Below, one piece after another: positions 24,357-36,843 of a DNA stretch of 64,000 nucleotides (position 1 is its first letter; each line of letters opens with the position of its first letter). This DNA is from Gonapodya prolifera JEL478. Taxonomy: Eukaryota; Monoblepharomycota; Monoblepharidomycetes; Monoblepharidales; Gonapodyaceae. The notes beneath the pieces are model-generated. The model made no database searches. It was not told where the DNA came from and saw nothing but the letters and a program-made list of their open reading frames with translations. The position numbers and the translations under genes are program-made. Location of the stretch: positions 16,960 through 80,959 of the forward strand of contig KQ965770.1 in NCBI GenBank assembly GCA_001574975.1. Direction: 5' to 3'.

Positions 24357-26467
24357 ATGGAAGGTATGCCTCGTCGATCACGTTCCAAAGGATGGTCCCG
24401 ATTTCCTTTCATTAAACGTCAATGATTTCGTGCATCGCTCAGTGGACGAATTCGATGACTTCGCAATCCCAGAGGAAGACCTTGCCAAGATGGACCTTCC
24501 GAATCCGGTCGCTACCGTGGTGAAGGATGTACCGGAGAAGAAGCCGGCTCCTCGGTACGTTGTGGGCTTCAAATCAAGTAGTTTTCGTGCAGACCCTCTG
24601 AGCTCGTTTGGATTTGAAACAGACTTGAATTGAGCGACGGGACGTTCCTGGATCATCTACGTATCTACTACTACTCTCTCTTCCCTTTCAAGTTGTTTCA
24701 GCGCTGGCTCCGTTATGATGGAGGTGGGATTGACCTATGGCGAGTCGAGGTTGAACAACCGTTTCAATACTTCCCGCACATACAGTTCAAAAGAATTATT
24801 TCTTGTTTCGCGAGCTCAGTTTTACTCTCGCGTCGGATGCCTACCTGCGCTTCCAATCGTTCAAGGACGAAGAAGAGCTCAAGCAAGAGATTTGGCGTTT
24901 GTGTCCCGTCAAGATCGACATTGGCGCCGTTTACAACAGCAAAGTACGATATTTTGTGCTGATGGGAAGATGATGTCGAGCTCGAGGTTGATTCGTCCGC
25001 ATTGACAGCCCAAAGACAGAAAGAGCGTTAAGCCGGCCGCATTCCAGCCACAGGAACGAGAGCTCGTGTTCGATATTGATATGACCGATTACGACGAGAT
25101 TCGGACGTGCTGCAGGTTCGTCCTTCCGTGCTGGCGACAGCCTCCCGCAGTGTCAGTTATGCGAACTACGTCGCTTTTCAGTGGAGCCAGTATCTGCCTT
25201 AAATGCTGGGACTTCATGACGATCTCCATCAAAGTACTAGACTCTATCCTTCGAGGTGAGAAGCGCGCGTCTCCATCAATGCCACGTACCTCTCTGAACT
25301 GCTGAGCACCGACAGAGGACTTCGGATTCAAGCACCTCCTCTGGGTTTTTAGTGGTCGGCGTGGAGTCCATTGTTGGGTGTGTGACGAAAGTGCCCGCAA
25401 ACTCCCCGCAGAGGCGCGTCGAGCAATCGTGAGCTTTATCGAGGTGGTCAAGGTGAGCTCACACGTCCGTCTTCGAGAGTTTGGTCACGTGGCCTCACAA
25501 AGCAAGGTCGCTGTACCAGGGCGGTGAACAACAATCCCGCAAAGTCAATCTACCGAACCACCTGCATGTATCCCTCCTGTGAGTCAAACGAGTCAAACCA
25601 CAACTTTGGTTTTGGACTGTTCTCACTTTAACATTCCGAAGCCGCTCCCTCCGCATTGTCGACGCCTACTTCAACAAATCTATTCTTGAAAAACAAGCCC
25701 CCCTTGACGATCGGTCTCGGTGGTCCAAGATCCTCCAGCTGATTCCAGACGAGGGAATTCGAAACACGCTGGACGCGCGGTGGGCAAAGGACGGCGGGTG
25801 GAGCTCCAGAGACCGGTGGGGGGACTTGGAGACGGAAATTGCCGAGGCGACGAGTAAAAAGGCGAGTGTGAGGTTATGGGGATCCGAAAAGAGAGGACGT
25901 AGTTCTGACTGATGGCTACTTGCAGAAACGGGGAGGGCTCCACAATGTGGCGAGGGATATCAAGTTCCAGTACACGTATCCACGTTTGGACGATCACGTA
26001 ACGACAGGATTAAATCATTTGCTCAAAGCGCCGTTTTGTATTCATCCGGTGGGTTCAACGCGCTTTCCCTTGTCGGAGGATGGTTCGCTGATTTCCTCTT
26101 GCAAACACCTTCTGTATCCTGTGCCACCTCCAGAAAACAGGTGTGTAGCGTGACATCTCCTCTCCAATTCAAGCCATCTCAAGCCCCGTTGTTGTTCTGA
26201 ACAGGCAACGTCTGTGTTCCCATCGACCCAGCGGACTGTGAAAATTTCAACCCCCTCACGGTGCCGAAACTTGATGACCTGGTCCGTCAAATCGACGAGT
26301 TCAACGCTGCCAACCCAGACAGCGTGGGTGTGCCCGACTACGCCAAAACATCACTCAAGCCGCACGTGGAGCGGTTTGAAAAGTTTGTGAACGCGTTGAG
26401 TGAAGAGCAGAGAGAAAAATTGAGGGCGCAGAGGACAAGGGAGGACAGGATGACGAATGCGCAGTGA
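24357..26467 (+). CDS. PRIM1: DNA primase small (catalytic) subunit
   Basis: Catalytic subunit of the primase-DNA polymerase alpha complex, which makes RNA primers for replication in the nucleus. Exon 1 is likely only 7 nt (24357-24363, ATGGAAG), spliced to 24443 so that the protein starts [16 protein letters not shown]; no other ATG fits this frame. The family order is complete: [19 protein letters not shown], then [14 protein letters not shown], then [15 protein letters not shown] with the catalytic DxD pair, then [16 protein letters not shown]. These are followed by [35 protein letters not shown] and GNVCVPID. The end is a charged helix closing at 26467. About nine short introns are needed. 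It converges on the DUF1003 gene, 275 bp away. Confidence 0.96.
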
Positions 26468-26741
26468 TATGAAGTGCTCACCGTTGAGCGGTTTGGGTTA
26501 TGAGAGCTTTATTAGACAATTATGTACAGTTCATTCACGGTTTGATATCCCAACTAGGTGTTTCAGATGCCTTTTGTGCCCGTTTCAGCTGCTGTCGATA
26601 TGGGCTTGTACCCGACTTGCCGCAGGGAGCAGTAACCATTTTTTCAGAGGATGAACGAAAAGTTAGGGGCTGCCCAGTCATCATATTTTACCTAGCGATA
26701 ATGGTGCCTTAACCTGTCGGTAGCGAAATCCCTTTACCCGT

Positions 26742-28697
26742 TCATCCGACTTGGTTAACGTGGCTCGGTATCCGGCTACGGTATGGTAACATCGTCATTG
26801 TTGCATTCGGGCCTGCAACGATATTAGCTCGTACCTCCGTCAACTTTCTACCGAAGAGCCGAGACTTTGGTATTCTTCCCGCTTTAAGGTGCTCTGGAGG
26901 ATAAAAGTCCCATGTGACGGTGGGAAGGACCTCGCCAACGCCTAGTGTCAAGAGAGCGAAAGGAGGTGGGGGCTGGTACATGATAACTAGACCACTAAGT
27001 GTTCGCTTCCATGTGTCTGTAATTTTGTCCGCACGAGTCAAGGCAAAGGCAGGCTTGTATCGAGGGGGAAGTTCTCCATTAGCCAATGTGACGAGTTCTC
27101 CGTCGGACCATTTAATACCAAGTTTCCGAATCTGGCCCTCCATCTCATGCAAGACACATCGAAGTCATTTCGGATCCAGACGACATTGTCACCAGAAAGG
27201 AGGTCGTCGAGGTTTGCATTTGGATCGGACAGCGACAAGGTGTAACTGACTGTCCTAAGCTTGCCTCTGCGCAGATCAAATTGGATATCCGAAATGGCAC
27301 CAGTAAAGTTGTCGCCATCGTGGAGCTTGATGGGGCACGAATCTGGTGATCAAACCAAACGTGCACCTGACAACGAACCCACCCAATGAGAAAACACTAA
27401 CGTATCATCCGCGTCCAACTTGTCGAAGAAAATTTTTAATTGGAATAATAGGTGACCGTCTGGCTCCACTTCTGCAGACCAAAAGTCGACGAGGCCGGGC
27501 AGAGTGTCTCTGCGCGTCAAGGTTCCTGCAATCCCTCCAAAGGAGAGCTGACGATTCCTGAGAGTTCCCTCAGCTTGCCGCGGTTGGAGGAGATGAGAAG
27601 ATCGCAGTAAATCCAATTACATTTCCTGTTATGCATAAAGTGGTGATTAACTCTGTTCCTGACGCATTGGTAGAACAAAACGAACCTGAATCTCCAATAG
27701 TCGACGCCACTGATTATTCACAAGGAGGTCCATTTTGGCGCTTACTTGGCGAATTTGCTGTTCGGCTTTGACAAGAGCTCTGTTGGTACAGACGTTCGGG
27801 TGGTATAACCACAAGAACCACAAAAGTGCCTACATCTCAAAATTATTGTTGACACATAGTCACTGATCATGTGATCGATCTGTGACTGGCGGTTCTGTCA
27901 CATCATGATAATGGGTGCCTGAAAAGCTAAAGTGATCGTAAACGGAGGTGAATATGAAGATTGACGCGCGCGACAGCGAAACTCACCCGCGGGGGTCGAA
28001 AGAATTAGATTTAGCAACATAAATGGAAACGCGTCCCAGGCATACCCGAAATTGTTCAAAATGGAGTTGAGCCCCATCCAAACGGCGAGGAATCCCATCA
28101 GCCCAATCACGAATCTAGGATCACATAGTACGATTCAACATGGGCGCGTGTGTGCCTCTTGTTAAAATGCACCGTTTACCTCCAAGAACCACCTTGCCTT
28201 GCAACCGCAACCGCAGCTTTTTCTCCGACGGAACGACTCTTGTCGAACTTTTCCTGCCATCTATCTTCCCTCAAGAGGTATTGTCCCATGTTCTTCAGAG
28301 CGAGCTCCTACGAAGGTACGAGGTGATGAATATCGCCCATGGTCGCCAAAACTTGGAAGCGTGCTAACTTGAAAACGACCTCTTTCGACGGCGTCTTCCT
28401 CAAAAAGCTGGTTCGATCTCTCCATGAGCACATCGACAAGGTGCGCTGGACAGACATAAGACTGGTTGCTAAATTCCTTTCCCGCGTACCGTTTGCGGAG
28501 TGCAGCTCCAAGTTTTGTCGCAGAGTTTTGACGTGAACTTGCGGTTCATTCGCGCCGCATACGGCACATTTGACATGGTCGTTGTTATCGAGATGAAGAG
28601 GTGAAATGTTTTCCCCAGACCGATCATTTGGAGCCAATGCCATTTCATATGTGTCTCCCGGGCCTGAGAAACCCCCATTAAGCTTCGGGCTTGACAT
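26742..28697 (-). CDS. DUF1003 membrane protein with long C-terminal extension
   Basis: DUF1003 proteins are two-helix membrane proteins of unknown function, found in bacteria and fungi. The start chosen is ATG 28697 (MSSPKLNGGFSGPGD). A CAVCG motif follows. Next come the conserved block FDKSRSVGEKAAVAVARQGG, the first helix IGLMGFLAVWMGLNSILNN, the second helix in WDAFPFMLLNLILS, and QAPIIMM. The usual coiled tail VKAEQQIRQVSAKMDLL is present at about 27740. Beyond it, further exons (27616-26742) stay open with segments such as QLSFGGIAGTLTRRD, KLHDGDNFTGAISDIQFDLR and SGDNVVWIRNDFDVS, ending at 26742. I treat these as the C-terminus of the same protein because no start or promoter gap separates them, but a second gene is possible. 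An open frame at 29024-28755 may be an upstream exon. Confidence 0.8.
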
Positions 28698-29215
28698 AGT
28701 GATTGAGCTGGCGGTGGAGGGCGGGGATTGACAGAAGGAAGCAATTCTGGAGTTTCATTGCAACAGATGCACGATGGTGTCTTTCTCGTCAGCTCCCGTC
28801 AGCCATCGATAAAGCTTTGATTGAAACTCAGCAGTTTCCAGGTGACCTTCGCCAACATTGTTCATGGACGCCAAGAGCGGGGCTGCGTCTTCAAATGGCC
28901 TTGCGCCCGTAGAGCCGAAATCTTCAGTGGTAGTATCCATCTCGCTGACCATTGTGCTGGGCAGACGAGGGTCGAAGATGGTGTCGGAAAGGAGAAAATG
29001 GATTACAATTGTACCCCTTGGCACGTGGTTGTGAGACCCTGTCGCAGACTTGGCATGTTGACCGATGTTTTAACCAAAAACCTGGCCACAGACAGATACT
29101 GCAATCTCAGAGTTGATTTCAACATAATACAGTGGAAACATAATCAATGCTTTAATTGCTTGAGTGGGTATCTGAGCGTATGTAATTTGAGACCACCGTA
29201 GGCGTTTACTTGTTT
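28698..29215. other. Intergenic between CFAP20 and DUF1003 genes
   Basis: About 520 bp, both flanking genes on the minus strand. A minus-strand open frame at 29024-28755 (containing EDFGSTGARPFEDAAPLL) could be a 5' exon of the DUF1003 gene, but no phase-consistent splice to 28697 was found. Otherwise nothing was recognised. Confidence 0.4.
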
Positions 29216-30325
29216 TGGGATACGGGAAGATATCTGAGAACCAGAAAAAAAAAATTACATTGTGTACTCTGGCGGTTCGGCAACAGCGACTTACAGCTTG
29301 AACTCTGGCGGCAGCTCTTCTTCCGAGTAAAGCCTGTCCGAGAAGTAGATCCGGCGAATCCTGCAGTTGGCGTGGATCTGTACTCGCAGAGTCTCGATAT
29401 AATTTGTACCATAAGCGCGACGGGTGAAATCCGACAGATTGAACTGAATTTGGTTCCAGCCGTCATCAAGGCGCATAGGCATCGTGCAGATGAAGGGCTT
29501 GACACGCGTGGTAGACTATCGAGGAAAACTGTTGAAGATATTCGTTTGGAGAGGAATGGACACGACTCTCACCTGGTAGTTTGACGCACGGAATCGCCGC
29601 CTCACATTCTTATCGTCAAGAACCTGCACCTCGAATGTAAAATATCTGTTTTGCAAAGCTGTGTCAGCGGTGCTTCCTGCAAAAAGCAAGGTGGCACATA
29701 TCCAACTGAGGCTGCCATCGCTCCGAGTCCCAGCCCCCAAAACACATGACAGTACATATTGTCCTTTCTTTTAATTTCTTTGCCGTTGTGGCCGGTGATA
29801 AGACCACAACCGTGTTTCTTTGTTTTCGATACGTGGTATCTCTCCCTGGACATCCGAAACCCACTTCTTCAAATTCTTGATGATCATAACCAAGAAAGGC
29901 AGTTTGATCCCCAAACTCTTTTGTGGCATCGCTGGACACGTGATATAGTTTGTCGAGACGTTCGTGCCGATGATTTCCAAGACCGAAGACTGGATGTCGT
30001 TGTCCGTGATGCGCTTGATGTGACCATTGTGGACTTTCTTATCCCAAATCTGCAGCGGCTTCGAGCTTCGGAGTTGAAGGTGTTAGGATTGACCATCGAA
30101 AGGAACGCGCTCTTGAAGCACTCACCCAATGGAGTACAAGATGGAGAGAAATCCGGACTACCAGCAGGAGTTCCGTACAACAACGTGGAGGTGTTTCGTG
30201 TGCATGGGGGTAATCGGCGTGTCGTCCACATGCAAGAGATGGCGAGCGGCGAGAGTGAACCTTTCGTTCGGAATCGCAGAGCTACACAACCCGCAAATCT
30301 GTACCTGAAACGTGTTCCGGAACAT
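29216..30325 (-). CDS. CFAP20: Cilia- and flagella-associated protein 20 (BUG22/GTL3)
   Basis: CFAP20 binds axonemal doublet microtubules at the inner junction and is among the most conserved ciliary proteins. Exon 1 is 30325-30305 (MFRNTFQ, then GT donor). The next exon gives [11 protein letters not shown], and splicing with preserved phase leads to [19 protein letters not shown]. Then come [71 protein letters not shown] and [20 protein letters not shown]. The last exon supplies LYLPVSQNK and the stop at 29216. Close to the usual 193 residues. Five introns. The protein is near-identical to animal orthologues in the visible blocks. The BTF3 gene starts 780 bp away in the opposite direction. 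Confidence 0.97.
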
Positions 30326-31105
30326 CGTGAAGTTCCGTCAGTCGCTCACTTGAGTATCGTGGAATTGACAAGGGAAAGGGCCGGGATGTGCACAACCCAG
30401 CCTTTCATTCAAGTCAGCAGTCGACTCATCCAGAAACTTTGGAAGCACCAAAAACACCCGAAACGAAATTATCTTTCATGTTTATGGTAGCCTTTTGCAC
30501 TCTGGGATATGAATCAAGCTCATATACGTACAAAACAGTGCAACGACCCTGGTTGTGAAGGTCTCTTTGCTTGCTTTCGGTCACACTGAGGAAAACCCTG
30601 TCGAATGAACTCACTACTGTTCGAACACCGGGAAACTGGACCCGTTGTTTTGTGGCACATCGTGGCACAGTCCAGTTTGTTTCCACCATTCAGACCCACT
30701 TTCTAGTGCATAAAACACCCCACGCGTCAACAGGTGAGGGTCAACAGGAAGCAGCAAACTCTGCGCTTGGAGAATTTCAGTCTCGCCCGTCCGGAAGATC
30801 GCAGGAATCCTGCAAGGTGGAACAGTCTGGTTGGAGCACAACTCTTCTCGATTCTTTCTTCCAACTGGATACAGAGGCGAGAACTCTCAAATGAATATCA
30901 TGGAGGTGGAAATTTCCGGGCGATTCGTGGGGTGGACGTGTCGGAATTCCTTCGAGTGACTCGGCATGCCCACCCAACGATGGGTGCTGTCTCTGACTGG
31001 AAGTCTTGAAAACTGGAGAACACGTTGTCTCCCTGATGCATCTGCGGCGTGGATGGCCTCGGAACCCACTTCTGTGCACTCACCGGACTCGTCCTTCGCA
31101 GAACC
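30326..31105. other. Divergent region between CFAP20 and BTF3
   Basis: 780 bp between head-to-head starts. Several minus-strand open frames exist, but none shows a family motif or a consistent splice chain. Likely contains both promoters. Confidence 0.35.
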
Positions 31106-31806
31106 ATGAACCCCGAGAAGCTCAAAGCTCTCCAAGCCTCCGCCGCTGCCGTGCGAATCGGTGGCAAGGGAACTCCCCGTCGTAAGACCAAGAAGACACA
31201 CAAAACGACTGGAACCGACGACAAGAAGCTGGTCTCCACCTTGAAGAAGCTAGGCGTTCAGCAAATTCAGGGAATCGAGGAAGTCAACATGTTCAAGGTT
31301 GACGGAAACGTGATCCACTTCACAGCGCCGAAAGGTGAGTATGGGACGCAAGGTGCAAGGAAAATGCCTTGGCACAATGGGGCATCTCATTTGCTCACCC
31401 ATTCATACGGGACTGGCTTCACATCGGCAACCTTCCTCTGACGAACTGTCCGCCGCTTACAACTCGCTGTTGACCGCAACACTGACTGAACTCCCAAACC
31501 CTCAGTCCAAGCCTCCATCGCCGCCAACACCTTCGTCGTGACTGGCCCCGGTGAGACCAAAGAGCTCACCGAGCTCGTTCCTGGCATCCTCAACCAGCTG
31601 GGACCCGACTCCCTGTCGTCCCTCCGGAGGCTCGCTGAGAGCTACCAGAACAGTCACGGGGCGGTGGCGGGTGGGGAGGATGGAGAGGACGTGCCGGAGT
31701 TGGTAAACTTGTGAGTCTTGTGGGCCTGTACCTCAGATGTTGGTGATGTGTCTGACCGACTTGTTTGGATTTACAACGTTTCAGCGAGGAGGCCGCAAAG
31801 GAGTGA
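31106..31806 (+). CDS. BTF3: Nascent polypeptide-associated complex subunit beta (BTF3)
   Basis: NAC beta binds ribosomes next to the exit tunnel and pairs with NAC alpha to shield nascent chains. Start ATG 31106 gives [20 protein letters not shown] and the ribosome-binding basic motif RRKTKK. The NAC domain follows with [17 protein letters not shown] and IHFTAPK, then after an intron [37 protein letters not shown]. The third exon adds only FEEAAKE to the stop at 31806. The length, about 155 residues, matches the family. An upstream in-frame start (31049) would add residues with no family counterpart, so 31106 was chosen. Confidence 0.97.
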
Positions 31807-32203
31807 TGCCCGCTTCTTTGTGTCGCAAAGGGCACCCGCGATGTTGGGAAGTGGGAATCGGGTGTTCCGTATCATGTCCGTCGTTCGATTCTGTAGTATT
31901 GAGTGTAATCAATATATGCAGAAAAGCGCCCTCATATGAACTCTTGGTTTTCAATGGCATTTGTAACATGTTGAAGAGCAATATGGCCTCCAATGCACAC
32001 CGGATGGGAAGGTCGTCAATTAGTGTCTGGCGACATGTTTGATGAACCTCGAGGAAATATTTATATCAACAGGGTATACCAAGAAGCAAACATGCAGCAG
32101 AATAGTAATGTAAAATTAAATCGGCAAACTCAATTTGGTATTTTGCTGTAAAAGATGGTGCTGTCGTTCAACCGATTCTCTCGGGTTCAAACCCCAAGCC
32201 TTC
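31807..32203. other. Convergent intergenic region
   Basis: About 400 bp of AT-rich 3' sequence between BTF3 (plus) and the Pol epsilon B gene (minus). No gene recognised. Confidence 0.4.
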
Positions 32204-34964
32204 TTACCTATGTTGCACCCTCCCTGAGCCCGGATAATACACCACAAAGCTCCAACCCGACGTCGGGAATGATCCCGGGTTCACGAAAGTCGACCCGCTC
32301 TCGGCAACGTCATATGGGTCGCACCGATCAGCTAGGATAACCTTGTGCAACATGGAAACAGGTGGTGAGGTTGAAATCAAATCGACAGCAGGGCAAGATC
32401 AGCTTACCGTTTGTGGCAAAGGATAAACGCGCATGGCGGCATCATACGCCCAAGATACAGGTCGAATTTCGAGGGGAAGGGGACACAGATGGGATTGAGC
32501 GACAACGGTTTGCACGAGCTGGGGAGACGGGCAGGAAGAACAGTATGAGTGATCAAAAAGTGAGTCCCGTGCTACGTTAAAAGAGTCACTCACGTGTACG
32601 TGGGCGTCAGGTTCCTCATCCTCGTCTGGCGGGACTACGCAATTGCGCCGGAGCTTAGTGGCGAGGTCCTCGCGGTACAAGACTATTTCGTGTGTGAAAT
32701 ACTTCATCCTGTCATGCAGCCCATTCCGTTGCGATTCTGTGGGACTGCGATACGAACAACAGACGCAACCCATCTCACCTGCACGGATTCGTTGCAAACA
32801 CCGCTCCAGGAACTTTCTGCTCCACCCTTCCCGTCACAGTCTTGGGTACTCTAGCCCTCGGCAGCACCTTTGTATCCCACGGGTCCCCTGGTCCCGGAAT
32901 GAACACAAACTTGGACTCCCTCAGTCTTGGGTATTCGGCGATGATATCCGCTAAGGTATTGAACCCTTCCCGATAGGCGTCAAAATGTGAGGCGCCCAGA
33001 AGATACGGGCGAGAGGAGTAGGGACCGCAGAGGAGGAAGGCGAGAGGGGGCGTGAAATCGGGTGTAGAGTAGGCGGAGAGGAGAGTACGAAAGTGTGAAA
33101 GGACCTTGCAACGCGAAAAAAGAGGGAATAAATGGTGAGGATTGGTCAAGTGGTCGTGTAAACCACAAAGAGCCACCTTCGGTTGATCGAGCCACAAGTC
33201 CGACAAGATGACGAAATGTATCTCGGCAAGGCGTTTCTCCAGGAAAAGGAGGCGCTCCTATGGATCGTGACAGAGCAGTCGTTGAGATCATCAATGCGGG
33301 TTCAGGGTTATCAGCACAACAAAAATGCGATATATCATTTTAAAAGTTACCCACGGGTGACTCAGTGCTTTTGGGACCTCCGAAGAAGTCAATGTTCTTG
33401 TACGATTTACTGTAAATCAACGAGAGCAAATTCGTCACATTACCGCCCCGTCAGTCTTTAAAGCCGCTCAATCTCCAACAACCCCTCATGAACTCACTCG
33501 CTTTCCGCCCTCCCCTCACCCGGAGGCATCCCCACCGTCTCCACTCTCAACACCTCCCCCGTCCAGTACCCCTCCACGAGCACAAATGCAGTCTCCGTGA
33601 ACACGCCCGGCGTGCGAGCAACCTTGTTGGGGAATTCGAGGGGCACACTGGCATGCGGGTCCTCAACGTGGTAGCGCCCGTCTGGCATGCGCGTGAGCAT
33701 ACCGAGCGTGACGTGGTGAGCGGGAGGTGTGGTGGAAATGTGGGGGATAGGGGTGAGCTGGAACAGCAGGGTGAGGTAAGCAGCGATCCATGAAATGGTC
33801 GATGGATGTAACCCCTTGGCAACTCGGAACCCTCGCCGCCTCCGCTTCTGTCTCGCTTTGTGCGTTCGGAAAAATGCCTCATAACACTCAGCTCGCCAAC
33901 TTTCTTGTCCTCAGTGTCTTTCGACCTCCCTCTCCGCACACTCGCCTGCGAACGCCGCATCCTCCCCCCAAAACTTTCTCTGTCGCCCAACCAACCTTGA
34001 AAATCTTTCCCTGATCCTCTCTCACGTTCTCATTCTCAAAACTCGAAGCGTCTCTGAACAAGGGGTTGTTGAGAAGTCGCTGTTTGATGATGTCGTACCG
34101 ATCCCGGAAGAGAGCAGATTTAGCGTCGGCGGAAGCAAACATTGTGGCGGGGATGGTAGAACTGCAACAGGAGAAGGTATTTTGAAAAGGGTGTTGGGGT
34201 GAAGCGGGGAAACATCCGAGAAGCGCGGCTGGATATGTGGACCAAAACACCACTCAGATCCAAAGAATCCCGTACTTCCAGAGACACCATCCTGCGTCAC
34301 CGCTGCGATTCTATTCACAGCAATCCTGGTGATTCTGTCCTGCAAAGCCTCGTCCAAGGGCGCCCCTTCTTTAACTCACGGTTCGAACGTCTTCCTGTTC
34401 CACGAGTACTGCAACCTCGGTATCGAGAATGCGTCCACGACATGGAAGTGCTCAGCAATCTGCGCTCGCGATAGGGCGTCCACCGTAGTTCCAGTGCGTC
34501 CATCGCGGTCCTGATCGCGACGGAAGGCACCATGGTCCATATTGTCCTCGTCGTCCAATTGCATCTCGTCTCGCTGAACCTCATAAGTAACAGGGGCTGC
34601 TTTCGAGAGCTTATAGGTCGTAGAGGCGGTCGAAGTTGGTTTAAAGGAGGCTTGTATGACGTCGATTATGGCAGGTTTGGTAACGATGGTGCCGAGTTCT
34701 GCACGTTTGATTTGAAGCGCGCATTGGTAGAGATGACGGATTGAGGTAGTCATCGAGTAGATATATAGGTGGAGAGCTTCAGAACCCACCTCTCTTTTCG
34801 AAAGACTTTGCGAGAAACTCAAGAACGTCGTCTTGGGGTCTGTCTCTCGTGACCGATGGCAAGAACTCCGCGATCGCGTCAATCGCATCTTTGTGCAGCG
34901 TGAGACCAAACTTTTTTGTGAAAATGGACAGAATGGTCTTGCGTTGTGTTGCAGTCACCGCCAT
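32204..34964 (-). CDS. POLE2: DNA polymerase epsilon subunit B (DPB2/POLE2)
   Basis: Second subunit of the leading-strand polymerase, also bridging to the CMG helicase. The start used is ATG 34964, giving MAVTATQRKTILSIFTKK and DAIDAIAEFLPS, the N-terminal helical domain; an ATG at 35006 would add 14 residues. Next come FRDRYDIIKQRLLNNPLFR, the OB-fold part (DGRYHVEDPHASVPLEF, FTETAFVLVEGYW), then the inactive phosphoesterase domain: SDLWLDQPKV, LLCGPYSSRPYL, LADIIAEYPRLRESKFVFIP and GPGDPW. The C-terminal part has YFTHEIVLYREDLATKLRRN, PVSWAYDAAMRVYPLP and VNPGSFPTSGWSF. The final exon stops at 32204. Eight or so introns. Together with primase this places two replication-fork genes within 11 kb, though not in one transcription unit. 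Confidence 0.95.
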
Positions 34965-35147
34965 CGTCGGGGTGGTTGTGTCCGCAGCAGTCCGTCCAAC
35001 CACCAATCACATCTCTCATTGCCAACGCTTGAAGCGAACGCCAGCCCTCAAAATCTTTACTGTTATCATCGAATCAAATTTGGCTATGGATTCTATTTAA
35101 CGTGGCATCCATGCCCACCATATTGCTACACTATCAAGCTTCGCTCG

Positions 35148-36843
35148 TCAACGCAGTTTGAACCGACTGTGAGAATCCTTCTCAGAAAAATTTGTGAGCG
35201 ATATCAGCACACTCGAATAGCTCATCTTTATGGCCGCAAACTTTCTGATGTCACCAATCAGATCTTCTCCTGTGAAATATGTGTGTTTGTTTCACCATTG
35301 ATAACACAAAATCTGTCCACCGACGTCTCACCCGCCACGCTAAAAAATAGACTATTGAACGAGATTCGGGCACCAATATTCGACCCAGCTTCTGGGAGAA
35401 ACAATGATCTCCTTGGCGAACGCAGCACCACCAACGGGAACGGTGATCTTAGTTGCAGTAAGCAGCTCATGATCAAGCTTGCGATGCATTCGGTAGTGAT
35501 AAAGGCGAAAGGATGAGGTGATCGTGTTGGTGATGGAGTAGATCATGACTGCAAATTATTGCAATTTAAAGGGTCCTCTTGACAATCCAAAAAGCGTGAC
35601 AGCGCCAGACGTAACGTTTGTAAGGAAATGATTGAGTGTCATGGAAGGTGGGAAGTCTCCGTCTCCTCCCTGCAAATGGGTCCCCTCGTACTGTACGGAA
35701 AACGGGTTAAACCAGACACCAGCATGCCGCTTGCGCTTGGGTACCCACAAACTTTTCGCCAATCCACGCCATCAAACCAACAGGACCATCACTGACAGCA
35801 AAGCCCAGCGTCTGCGGTTTCGTCATTTGTATTTGCTGATATCCAGTTCCGTCCTGGTAGAATTTCAGGTGCTGCGCAATCCATGATGCTTCAGCTGGTG
35901 CAAGTGGTGGCAGAGTGGCATCTTCCGGTGGTTTGACAAAAGATAGCAGGTTGAGCTAATCGGGCATTGGGGGACGAAGTGTAAGACTCCACACTTCAAC
36001 AAGATTTCCCATGCGCACTGCGACGTGACTCACATGAATAGCTCCGTAATTAGTAGGGAAGAGTATCGCCAGTGCCTGCAAGTCCGCTGTCAGGAAAGTA
36101 GATGTGAGTGCGGATGATAATGCGGCTTACACTGGTAACTGAGGAGCCCCAATCCCCTCCTTGAGCTACTGTAGATGCAATTTTACATGAATTGAAACCG
36201 TATGGTAGAAGAGGGCACCAAATACTCGCCATATGCAGAATAACCGAGAGTTTTCACCACATTGAAAACTTTTGCCGTTTCTGATACACCAAAGTCACGG
36301 ACCTGTTGCGGCGGACGAGAACCCGTAGCCAATGAGAGATGGAACGACTACGTGAAAGGCAGGATCAGTGGCAGGTGGCGGGTGGGTCAAGGGCCGAAGA
36401 AGGTCCAGGAACTGAGCGAGTTCTCCGGAAACCGCGCATTTCGCAGTCGATTCTTGAGACTGGCGAAAAGATGTGGTGGGCACGTGACAGGAACGGAACA
36501 GGTGAGGCCATCTGGCTTAAGAAAGAGCGTGTGGCAGTTCGTGTTTCATTCCTCACTTGCTGTTGAGGAAATTGGCGGCGAACCCTAAAAGTGATCCGCA
36601 ATATTTTATCGATGGAACTGAGATGCTCGCACAATATGACTGGCCAAGCGGTGCTGTCACAGGGACCGTCAAGCCCGCCACGAACGCCCCAGGGGAAAAG
36701 GGAATCTTGGCTGGACTCAATTTGATCACGTAGAACGTTAGCCAGAGTGCCTGCATTATTTGCATTACATGTACAGGGGTAATTGCGATATTGTACTAAA
36801 ACTGATGAATGCTGTCGTATGTGCTTACAGTGTCCGGCACGCG
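35148..36843 (-). CDS. Epoxide hydrolase-like alpha/beta hydrolase, incomplete or decayed
   Basis: Related to microsomal/juvenile-hormone epoxide hydrolases, which open epoxides using an Asp-His-Asp triad. Visible in order: QFLDLLRPLTHPP and FHVVVPSLIGYGFSS (about 36410-36290), then RDFGVSETAKVFNVVKTLGY, then AQGGDWGSS with the nucleophilic Asp. Then EDATLPPLAPAEASW, QIQMTKPQTLGFAVSDGPVG, LTNV, YSITNTITSSFRLYH, VPVGGAAFAKEIIVSPRSW and EYWCPNL. The tail EDLIGDIRKFAA ends at 35148. The N-terminal third with the oxyanion HGWPG motif could not be found in the 480 bp before QFLDLL, and the catalytic GGHFAA is not readable. Either these exons are lost, or they are spliced in a way I could not resolve. 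The 5' limit is arbitrary, set at the neighbour's stop. Confidence 0.72.

Noticed and set aside
32185-32205. tRNA-like B-box (GGGTTCAAACCCC)
   Set aside because: No matching A-box, anticodon arm or acceptor pairing around it; it lies at the end of the Pol epsilon B gene.
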